Shown piece by piece: positions 7,428-16,000 of a stretch of DNA of 24,501 bases. Below the pieces are notes generated by a model. It ran no database searches. It was given only the letters and a program-made list of their open reading frames with translations, and had not been told where the DNA came from. Where the stretch lies: contig JAWXVD010000044.1 in NCBI GenBank assembly GCA_044425705.1, forward strand, positions 1 to 24,501, written 5' to 3'. A program made the position numbers and the translations under genes. Numbering within the stretch: the stretch's first letter is position 1; each line of letters opens with the position of its first letter. Source of the DNA: JAWXVD01 sp044425705 (lineage in GTDB: Bacteria > Bacillota > Clostridia > Lachnospirales > Lachnospiraceae).

Positions 7428-8573
7428 TTAAATAATCTTTTCATCAAGTATCCTTTGTATCATTATGTGATATCTTTCCAATAAAGTATCTTCATTATAA
7501 GAACTCTGTAAGATACTTACCACTTTACATTCTAACATGTCATAAGTATATTCCATCATGGCTATTGCACAAATTTTTTCAAAAAATCCAAGCATACCAT
7601 ATTCAATTTGCTCCAACTCACCATCTGCATAATCAAATATTCTCTGTATACCTCTTTTCATTTCTGCAACACTAGTATCTTCTGTAATTTTAGTGATTAT
7701 CTTTTCGACTTTTACCTTGTTTTTCTCTTTTGATTCATAATCAATTTCAAGTGGAAAACAGGCTAATGTAGATTGATGTATAAACATACAGTGAGGTAAA
7801 TCTAGTTGAATTTGCTGTCCAACATCTTTAATTTCATTTATTCCAATCTTTTCGTATGTAACACCGATAGTAATTGGAATCTCATCACCTAGTTCTTCTA
7901 AAATACAACCTAAATTCTCTTGTAACATACTCTGATTTTCTTCCACAAATAGTAATCTTTCAGAACTTGTTTTTCCTTTTATCAGCCAATAATTCCTCTC
8001 ACCAATCTGGCGATTTAGTAGACGAATCAACTCATTTTCAATTTGAATTTGCTCATTTTGATTTTCTTCATTCGTTTCATCTCCACAACAACCCAAATAA
8101 ATCATGCCAAAATAACAATGACTTCCTAATCTAGTGGTATTTGAAAGCTGTTCATATGGCATAACTTTATGACGAAATAGCATACTCTCTTTTTTAACTT
8201 TTTCTAACTGCAACTGTAATTTTAAGAGTGTTTCCTCCATCTGTTCTCTTTTCAATGGTTTTAACAAATAATCAAATGCCTTGTAACGTATCGCATTTTG
8301 AGCATAAGAAAAATCTTGGCATGCCGTTAACATAACAGAAACAACTGGTAACTTTTCTACATAAATATACTCTAAAACCTTTAACCCACTAAGTATTGGC
8401 ATATTAATATCAAGAAATGCTACATCTATACTCTCATCGTTCAGCGTCTCAATAGCTTGCTTCCCATTATACGCAATACGCACTACTTGAAATTCACTAT
8501 TAATGCTCTCAATTACATTACATGTATTTCTGGCTATAGATCTTTCATCCTCTACAACTAATACTCTAATCAT
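7428..8573 (-). CDS. Response regulator (YesN-like receiver) without a DNA-binding domain
   Basis: Residues 1-~120 form a CheY-like receiver with the acidic pair E8/D9, phospho-acceptor D55 (FLDINMP), T83 and K105. The next ~260 residues resemble the helical linker of YesN-type two-component regulators. These normally end in an AraC-type double helix-turn-helix. Here the protein stops at residue 381 with no such domain visible, and the 170 bases after the stop do not encode one. It may act by protein contacts, or it may be a truncated regulator. AGGAGG lies eight bases before the ATG. No histidine kinase gene is in the window. It follows the exporter-like gene by 58 bases and is probably co-transcribed with it. 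Confidence 0.8.
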   Translation of the reverse strand: MIRVLVVEDERSIARNTCNVIESINSEFQVVRIAYNGKQAIETLNDESIDVAFLDINMPILSGLKVLEYIYVEKLPVVSVMLTACQDFSYAQNAIRYKAFDYLLKPLKREQMEETLLKLQLQLEKVKKESMLFRHKVMPYEQLSNTTRLGSHCYFGMIYLGCCGDETNEENQNEQIQIENELIRLLNRQIGERNYWLIKGKTSSERLLFVEENQSMLQENLGCILEELGDEIPITIGVTYEKIGINEIKDVGQQIQLDLPHCMFIHQSTLACFPLEIDYESKEKNKVKVEKIITKITEDTSVAEMKRGIQRIFDYADGELEQIEYGMLGFFEKICAIAMMEYTYDMLECKVVSILQSSYNEDTLLERYHIMIQRILDEKII

Positions 8574-8631
8574 TATATATCCTCCTAAGACAATACACTC
8601 ACTCCTATTGTCCTTTCATTTCCACATTTAA

Positions 8632-9624
8632 TTATTCACCCCAATAAGATTCCATTTCCTCTGGTGTAAGGGTTTTTAAAAATTCACCTTTTAATCTAAG
8701 AAGTTCTTCTAGCTCTTCCAAAATATAAAACACTTGCGCTTTAGATATAAATTCATCTGGTGTTTGTGGTAACGTTTCCTTTTTCATTTGAACAATCACT
8801 TCTTCTAATTCGGCAATTAATGCTCTTATGCCTACTGTCTTATGTATAGATTCTCCAATTTCTACCATAATCTGCGCTACTTCAACCATTTCTTTACATG
8901 ATGTTTTAATTCCTAAGACAGCATCATATAAATGTAACAATACTGTACATTGATTTTTCCTCATATTCAAGTATTCTACATAATATTCTGATAAATTGTG
9001 GGACATGTTCTCATTATTTTCAAAGGCCTTATGAATTGCTTTGTCCATATGTTCAATCAATAAATGGATATGTGATTTGTCCTCTTCTAATAACTTTATA
9101 TTCTGTACATGGTCAGCCATACTGATTAGAATTACTTGCAATTCTTTTTCAATATATAAGGTATCCTCTTTAATTTCTTCAAGGTTGTCAAACATATATA
9201 AATTACAAATAATAGCTACCGCTGTTCCTACTATCACCAATCCTAATTCATTTACTAACAATAATAATGTTAATTGTTCTTCCATCAAGAAAATGTGGGT
9301 ACCTATTACTGCATTAATAGAGATACTATCTTCCCACTTAAAGTACGATGAAAACAACACCAAACAAATAATAAAAATACCAAATCCAATAGATTTATCT
9401 TCAATACCTCTAACTGCACCTAAAATGACAACTGCAGATACAAAAAATGAGCTTAATCGATTTTTTGCTAAAACCACTGTGTCTTTCTTTGTATTTCTTA
9501 TTGTTAATAAAGTGACCACACCTGCTGTTGTTGCATATTGTATGCCCAGTAACCCAGCAATAAAAATAGCCACACTACTGCCTACGCCTATCTTAATCGC
9601 TTTTAGCATAACATATTTGTTCAT
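8632..9624 (-). CDS. Aromatic acid exporter family (FUSC/ArAE-like) membrane protein
   Basis: The 330-residue product has about six membrane segments in its first ~150 residues, then a long cytoplasmic helical region rich in Glu and Lys. This is the layout of the Gram-positive ArAE/DUF939-type branch of the FUSC superfamily, proposed exporters of aromatic acids. The start at 9624 is chosen because AAAGGG lies upstream and the ATG follows the stop of the previous gene by a single base, which suggests translational coupling. A reading from 9660 would overlap the upstream gene by 35 bases without a proper ribosome binding site. The upstream gene encodes a second FUSC-type membrane domain, so the two products may form one complex. 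Substrate is unknown. Confidence 0.75.
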   Translation of the reverse strand: MNKYVMLKAIKIGVGSSVAIFIAGLLGIQYATTAGVVTLLTIRNTKKDTVVLAKNRLSSFFVSAVVILGAVRGIEDKSIGFGIFIICLVLFSSYFKWEDSISINAVIGTHIFLMEEQLTLLLLVNELGLVIVGTAVAIICNLYMFDNLEEIKEDTLYIEKELQVILISMADHVQNIKLLEEDKSHIHLLIEHMDKAIHKAFENNENMSHNLSEYYVEYLNMRKNQCTVLLHLYDAVLGIKTSCKEMVEVAQIMVEIGESIHKTVGIRALIAELEEVIVQMKKETLPQTPDEFISKAQVFYILEELEELLRLKGEFLKTLTPEEMESYWGE

Positions 9625-9625
9625 T

Positions 9626-11142
9626 CTAATATACATCCCTTTCCCATATATATGATTCAAAATTCTTTTTCACCATTTTAACTGCTTTATTTTCATCATC
9701 ATCCTTCAAAACTATATCATATTGTGCTGGAATCGTACCGATGGTTAAAACCTTCTCTATTCCTATATGACTTTTTAATGTTTCTATCATATCTTGCTTT
9801 GCACATTCTCTATGATATATTTTCAAGTATACATAACTCGGATAATCATTTGACTGCATCCTAACCATACGAATATGATTTGAAACCGAATTATTTTTTA
9901 ATTGATGATATAAACTTGAGATTTCTTCATTTTTTCCTATTATCATCAAATAAAACGGTTTTGTTCCCTCTAGCATATCACCTTTATAATAATTCCTATA
10001 AGGTGAAATTCTTAACTTTTTGTGAATTTTTTCTTCTATGTCATGATAAAATTTTTCATAAAAAATAACTGCGGTCTCTTGTACCAAACCCGTAGTAAAG
10101 CAACAAAGATTTCTACTTTTAGTTATTTCTTGTATTTCTTCTACTACCTCTTTTTCCATTTCTTTCACTGCAAGATATTTTTTATCCTTTAAATCATATA
10201 ATACAGCTCCATGAAACACAATCACAGGCAATTTTAAATCAATCCCTTTATTTCCTTCAATTAAAGAAGCTAATGTTCTTTCCGTTGCAATGGTAAATTG
10301 CAACCCCTTTTCAATCATTCGATTCAATTCCACCTTACTGTAAGGTGTCATCTTCTCATCTTTCGACAATAATGTTTCATCTAATCCCGTAATAAACAAG
10401 ATATCCTTTGCCTTTTTTTTGGGAATACAAATATTATTCACTATTGTAGCCACCACAATACCTATCACTGTGTCTAGAATTCTATTTACCACAAAAAGAA
10501 CTGGATTTTCATCTCCTATATGATTCACCGTAATACTTAAAAACACCACACAACTAAAATAAGAAACTTCTGGGTACTTGCAGATAACAGCTGCATACAT
10601 CACTGGAATTATCATTAACGATACTAATGCAAAGTATTCAAATTCTCCCATATTCGTAAAGCAATACATATCTAACAAAATGGTAATCATTCCAAATAAT
10701 GCGCCATTAAACGTNNNNNNNNNNNNNNNNNNNNNNNNNNNNNNNNNNNNNNNNNNNNNNNNNNNNNNNNNNNNNNNNNNNNNNNNNNNNNNNNNNNNNN
10801 NNNNNNNNNNNNNNCATACATCACTGGAATTATCATTAACGATACTAATGCAAAGTATTCAAATTCTCCCATATTCGTAAAGCAATACATATCTAACAAA
10901 ATGGTAATCATTCCAAATAATGCGCCATTAAACGTTCCAAATGCTCGATTCAAAGAAACCTTTTTACTGCTTTTTGCATATGGCTGAATGCACTGAATAG
11001 CAGCAATGGCTGAATAGAACGGAATTCCCTGATTACCTCTTAGGTGATAGATCAAATATACAATCAAAACAGAAATAGCTGATTTGACCATACGCTGACC
11101 AACTGTAGGTAATTTTATTTTTTTGTGCTCTAACATTTTCAT
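9626..11142 (-). CDS. FUSC-type membrane domain fused to a degenerate HAD-like domain (interrupted by assembly gap)
   Basis: The gene is split by the N-run at 10715-10814, but the flanking sequence is duplicated. Collapsing the duplicate gives one continuous 431-residue frame. Residues 1-~165 are hydrophobic, with several membrane helices and an LPTVGQR-type FUSC start. Residues ~173-420 align with Cof-type HAD hydrolases (TPYSKVELNRMIEKGLQF, then ATERT). The HAD nucleophile motif DxDGT reads GLDET here, so the first Asp is Gly179, and the late GDxxND-type motif is also absent. The domain is therefore probably catalytically dead and may bind a ligand. AAGGAA lies eight bases before the ATG at 11142. 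The stop is one base before the next gene, implying an operon with the exporter-like gene. Confidence 0.75.
10594..10714. repeat. 121-bp direct repeat, left copy, abutting the N gap
   Basis: This segment is identical, base for base, to 10815-10935. It ends exactly where the N-run begins, and its twin starts exactly where the run ends. It lies inside the FUSC-type gene. The pattern is an unmerged contig overlap. Confidence 0.95.
10715..10814. other. Assembly gap of exactly 100 N
   Basis: One hundred N residues is a conventional placeholder for a gap of unknown size. Because both flanks carry the same 121 bp, the true distance is probably negative: the two contigs overlap and no sequence is missing. 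Confidence 0.97.
10815..10935. repeat. 121-bp direct repeat, right copy, abutting the N gap
   Basis: Identical to 10594-10714. Removing one copy and the N-run (221 bases in total) restores an uninterrupted reading frame through the FUSC/HAD-like gene, which supports an artefact over a real duplication. Confidence 0.95.
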
Positions 11143-11310
11143 TTATTTGTTCCTTGTCTTAAGTATCTTTTATCTGACTACCATAAGAGTACTCTGACCC
11201 AAGCTGATAGATCACTTTTCATACGTTAAAAACTATTTATTTTTAGACTGCTTTTCACCACAGCAATTATACTATATCATGTTTCACTCCAACTTTCTAT
11301 ATCATAATAT

Positions 11311-11347
11311 AAAGGTACTACTTAGTCTATACTAAATAGTACCTTTT
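11311..11347. terminator. Hairpin terminator after gltD
   Basis: A 10-bp stem AAAGGTACTA/TAGTACCTTT (11311-11320 with 11337-11346) continues, after a 2x2 internal loop, into four more pairs around the loop CTAT. On the minus strand it is followed by TTTATATT, a moderate U-tract. It lies about 55 bases past the gltD stop. A small palindrome (11389-11396 with 11399-11406) overlaps the stop itself. Confidence 0.65.
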
Positions 11348-11400
11348 ATGAATAACACATTAAATTTTTAGACTATGGTAATATTTACATGTAACTAAAG

Positions 11401-12885
11401 TTACATATTACTATATCCCATCAAACTCTCATCTACCACCTTTGCAGCATCTCTACCTTCCCTAATTGCCCAAACTACTAATGATTGACCTCTGTGCATA
11501 TCTCCTGCCACAAATACATTATCAATATTTGTTTTATAAGAATCCACAGCTGTTGCCACATTCGTTCTTTCATTTAAAGTAACCTTGAAAGCATCTGCAA
11601 TATAATTCTGTGTCCCTAAAAATCCTGCTGCAATAAGCACTACGTCTGCTTTAATGATTTTTTCACTTCCTGCAATTTCTTTAGGACTCACACGACCTGT
11701 TTCTGGATCTTTTTCCCACTTTAAATATACAATTTTAACACTCGTTAATTTACCTTCTTTATCTTTGATAAACTCTTTCACAGTAGCTTCATAAATTCTA
11801 GGATCATGACCAAATACAGTAATAGCTTCTTCTTGACCGTAATCTGTTTTACAGATTTTAGGCCATTCAGGCCATGGATTGCTTTCCATTCTTTGGTCTG
11901 GTGCCTTTGGCATCATTTCAATTTGTGTAACAGCTGACGCACCATGGCGAATAGCTGTACCAACACAGTCATTGCCAGTATCACCACCACCGATAATGAC
12001 TACGTGTTTACCTTTAGTATTGGTATACTTCTTGTCCTGTAAATTAGAATCCAATAAACTTTTTGTATTAGCGCTTAAGAAATCTACCGCAAAATAAATT
12101 CCTTTCGCATCTCTTCCTTCTGCTTTAATATCCCTAGGATTAGAAGCTCCACATGCTAATACTACTCGATCAAATCCCTTTAACAATGCAGCCGCTTTGA
12201 TATCTTTACCAACATCTACCCCTGTTTTAAAGGTGATGCCTTCTTCTTCCATCACTTTAATTTTACGTGCAATGAATTTTTTTTCTAATTTCATATTAGG
12301 AATACCATACATCAATAATCCGCCCACACGATCCGAACGCTCAAAAACTGTTACATTATGACCACGTTTATTTAATTGATCGGCTACTGCGAGTCCTGCT
12401 GGCCCACTTCCTACTACTGCTACTGTTTTTTCTGTTCTAGTTTTTGGTGGATTGGCTTTGGCAAATCCTTTTTCATAAGCATTTTCAATAATAGCAAATT
12501 CATTTTCTTTTGATGCTACAGCCTCTCCATTTAATCCACAAGTACATGCTGCTTCACAAAGCGCAGGACATACACGACTAGTAAATTCCGGAAAATTATT
12601 TGTTTTTGTTAATCTTTTATAGGCTTGTTCCCAATTTCCGCAAAATACTAAATCATTCCATTCTGGCACTAGGTTATTCAGTGGACATCCACTTGTCATG
12701 CCTGAAATCATCATACCTGCTTGGCAAAATGGCACCCCACATTCCATACATCTAGCACCTTGTTCTCTTTGTTTTTCCCTTGATAATGGGATGTGAAATT
12801 CATTAAAATTCGCAATTCTTTCTTTTGGCTCTATTGCCCTTGATACTTCTCTATCATAATCCATAAATCCAGTTGGTTTTCCCAT
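11401..12885 (-). CDS. gltD: Glutamate synthase small subunit
   Basis: The 494-residue protein is the FAD- and Fe-S-containing beta subunit. With GltB it passes electrons from NAD(P)H to make two glutamates from glutamine and 2-oxoglutarate. The N-terminal ~145 residues hold the cysteine clusters of the two 4Fe-4S centres (ARCMECGVPFC, SGCPLNN, VCPALCEAACTCG). The FAD site is VAVVGSGPAGLAVA at about 154-167 and the NAD(P)H site is VVIIGGGDTGNDC around 290. A late AGD motif (VFVAGDMHRGQS) closes the FAD fold. The length is normal for the family. AGGAGA lies seven bases before the ATG. It follows gltB by 118 bases containing a stem-loop but no U-tract, so the two genes are very likely co-transcribed, large subunit first. 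Confidence 0.96.
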   Translation of the reverse strand: MGKPTGFMDYDREVSRAIEPKERIANFNEFHIPLSREKQREQGARCMECGVPFCQAGMMISGMTSGCPLNNLVPEWNDLVFCGNWEQAYKRLTKTNNFPEFTSRVCPALCEAACTCGLNGEAVASKENEFAIIENAYEKGFAKANPPKTRTEKTVAVVGSGPAGLAVADQLNKRGHNVTVFERSDRVGGLLMYGIPNMKLEKKFIARKIKVMEEEGITFKTGVDVGKDIKAAALLKGFDRVVLACGASNPRDIKAEGRDAKGIYFAVDFLSANTKSLLDSNLQDKKYTNTKGKHVVIIGGGDTGNDCVGTAIRHGASAVTQIEMMPKAPDQRMESNPWPEWPKICKTDYGQEEAITVFGHDPRIYEATVKEFIKDKEGKLTSVKIVYLKWEKDPETGRVSPKEIAGSEKIIKADVVLIAAGFLGTQNYIADAFKVTLNERTNVATAVDSYKTNIDNVFVAGDMHRGQSLVVWAIREGRDAAKVVDESLMGYSNM

Positions 12886-12900
12886 GTTTTCTCCTATTCT

Positions 12901-12949
12901 GAAGCATTTACATTACCGTTCATCCCGAACGGTAACATACTTACGCTTC
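12901..12949 (-). promoter_or_regulatory. gltB-gltD intergenic stem-loop
   Basis: A perfect 9-bp stem TTACCGTTC/GAACGGTAA (12913-12921 with 12927-12935) is enclosed by an outer GAAGC/GCTTC pairing (12901-12905 with 12945-12949). There is no U-tract on either side. It ends 16 bases upstream of the gltD start, close to its AGGAGA site. It may tune the GltB:GltD ratio through RNA processing or stability. Confidence 0.6.
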
Positions 12950-13003
12950 TTATCATAATGATATGCTATTTTTACTCGTTATCATTCCAGCATAAACAAT
13001 CAC

Positions 13004-16000
13004 TTATTTTTTCTTCATGTTGGCATAAAAGGCTTCGATTTGCGCTTGTTCTGCACTTAATCCTTTTTCTTCCATTTGTACGATTGTTTTTAACATACGT
13101 TCATAATCATGAGGAATGATTTTTTTGAATTTAGGTAAATAATCTTCAAAATGATTTAAGATTTCTTTTCCCTTATTAGAATTAGTTAATGTTACATGCT
13201 CATTAATCATATTCTTCAATTCAACCACATCATATTTAGAAGTAATCTCACGAGAAGAGACCATTTCTTTATTTAATTTTGTATATAAATCGTTATGTTC
13301 ATCCAATACATAAGCAATACCACCACTCATACCTGCTGCAAAGTTTTTGCCTGTATTTCCAAGAACTACTACTCGTCCACCAGTCATGTATTCACATCCG
13401 TGGTCGCCAACACCTTCTACCACTGCAACTACACCAGAATTACGCACTGCAAAACGTTCACCTGCAACACCATTGATAAATGCTTTACCACTTGTTGCAC
13501 CATAAAATGCTACGTTACCGATAATAATATTTTCTTCTGCCTTAAATGTACTACCTTTTGGTGGATATACAATTAATTTACCGCCTGATAAACCTTTTCC
13601 AAAATAATCGTTACTTTCACCACAAAGTTCTAATGTCAATCCCTTTGGAATAAATGCACCAAAGCTTTGTCCACCTGAACCATTGCAAAGTACTCTATAG
13701 GTATCATCTTCTAAGTCTGAACCACATTTTTTTGTAATTTCAGATCCTAAAATAGTACCAAACGTACGATCTGTATTACATACATCTACAGAGATACTAC
13801 GTTTCTTGCCAGCATCAATTGCTTTTCCTAATTCTTTCAATAAGATTTTTTCATCCAGCGTTTTATCTAATTCGAAATCATATACTGCTTTTGGGTTAAA
13901 TATAGTGCCTTCTTTTTGCCCTACATATGGATTTTTTAGGATATTTCCTAAATCTACTTTATCCAATTTATCCGATAAGTTATCTTTCATAGTTAATAAA
14001 TCTGTTCTACCAACTAATTCATCAATACTCTTCACTCCAAGTTTTGCCATATATTCTCTTAACTCCTGAGCGATAAATCTCATAAAGTTCATAACATATT
14101 CTGGTTTTCCTTTAAAGTTTTTGCGAAGTTCAGGATTTTGTGTTGCCACACCAACCGGACAAGTATCTAGATTACATACACGCATCATCACACAACCCAT
14201 AGTAACAAGCGGTGCTGTAGAGAATCCGAATTCTTCTGCTCCCAGCGCTGCTGCAATCGCTACATCACGTCCACTCATCAATTTTCCATCTGTTTCAATA
14301 CGTACTTTATCACGAAGTCCGTTCATAATTAATGTTTGATGTGTTTCTGCAAGTCCTAATTCCCAAGGAAGTCCTGCATTATGGATAGAATTACGTGGTG
14401 CTGCACCAGTTCCTCCATCATAACCTGACACTAAAATCAATCCTGCACCTGCTTTTGCAACACCAGCTGCAATCGTACCTACTCCAGCTTCCGAAACAAG
14501 TTTCACAGAAATTCTAGCATCTGTGTTGGCATTTTTTAAGTCATAAATCAATTGTGCTAAATCTTCAATTGAATAAATATCATGATGTGGAGGTGGACTA
14601 ATCAATCCCACACCAGGTGTTGAATGTCTTGTTTTAGCAACCCATGGATATACTTTTCCACCAGGTAAATGACCACCTTCTCCAGGTTTTGCACCTTGTG
14701 CCATTTTAATTTGAATTTCCTTGGCACTTACAAGATAGCGGCTAGTAACACCAAAGCGTCCACTGGCAACTTGCTTAATTGCCGAACAACGATTGATACC
14801 ATCAGCACCTACTGTTAAACGTTCAATATCTTCCCCACCTTCACCTGAGTTAGATTTCGCTTTCAAGCGATTCATGGCAATGGCCATTGTTTCATGGGCT
14901 TCTTTTGAAATAGAACCATATGACATAGCTCCCGTTTTAAAACGAGTTACAATCTCATCTACACTTTCTACTTGATCGATTGAAATCCCTTTCTTTGGAT
15001 AGTTAAAGTCCATAAGACCACGAAGATTCATCACTGTTTCTTCTTTGTTTACCAAAGAAGTGTATTGTTTAAACATATCATAATCGCCACGTTTCGTAGA
15101 TTCCTGTAACATATGGATGGTAGCCGGATTATATAAATGCTCTTCTCCGTTTGAACGCATTTTGTGATGCCCTGGGCTATCCAATGTTAAATCTGTTGCA
15201 AGTCCCAATGGATCAAATGCACGTGAATGACGATTATCCACATCTGTTGCAATATCTTCTATATTAATGCCACCAACTCTACAGACAGTGTTTGTAAAAT
15301 ATTTGCTAATTACTTCTGGTGCTACACCGATGGCTTCAAAAATCTGGGCTCCTTGATATGACTGTATTGTAGAAATACCCATCTTGGATGCAATTTTTAC
15401 AATTCCATGAAGGATTGCACTATTATAATCATCTACTGCTGCATAATAATCTTTATCTAATAATTGATTATCAATTAATTCTTTAATAGATTCTTGGGCT
15501 AAGTATGGATTGATTGCACAGGCACCATATCCTAAAAGAGTTGCGAAGTGATGTACATCTCTAGGTTCCCCTGATTCTAAAATTAATGCTACACTTGTTC
15601 TCTTTTTCGTGCGAACAAGATGCTCATTAATTGCTGATACCGCTAAAAGGGATGGGATTGCCACATGATTTTCATCTACCCCTCTGTCCGATAGAATCAT
15701 AATATTCACACCATCTCTATAGGCTCTATCAATTTCCACAAATAATTTATCTATAGCTTTATCAAGTCTCGTATTTTTATAATAAGTAATTGGAATAACT
15801 TCTGTATTGAATCCTTTTTCTTTGATATTTTTTATTTTCAAAAGGTCTGTATTGGTTAAAATTGGATTGTTAATACGAAGAACATTACAGTTTTTTGCTT
15901 TTTCTTCTAATAAGTTTCCTTCTGTTCCAATATAAACAGTAGTTGCTGTTACAATTTCTTCACGAATTGCATCAATCGGTGGATTGGTAACTTGTGCAAA

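Noticed and set aside
9041..9655. Long plus-strand ORF (204 codons) opposite the exporter-like gene
   Set aside because: Composition (Asn, Ile, Ser rich, no recognisable motif) is that of an antisense shadow of a hydrophobic gene, and the minus-strand frame matches a known membrane family.
10578..10880. Plus-strand ORF running through the N gap
   Set aside because: It exists only because N codons are read as open, and it opposes the FUSC-type gene.
12913..12935. Terminator between gltB and gltD
   Set aside because: The stem is perfect but no U-tract follows on either strand, and both genes belong to one enzyme complex.
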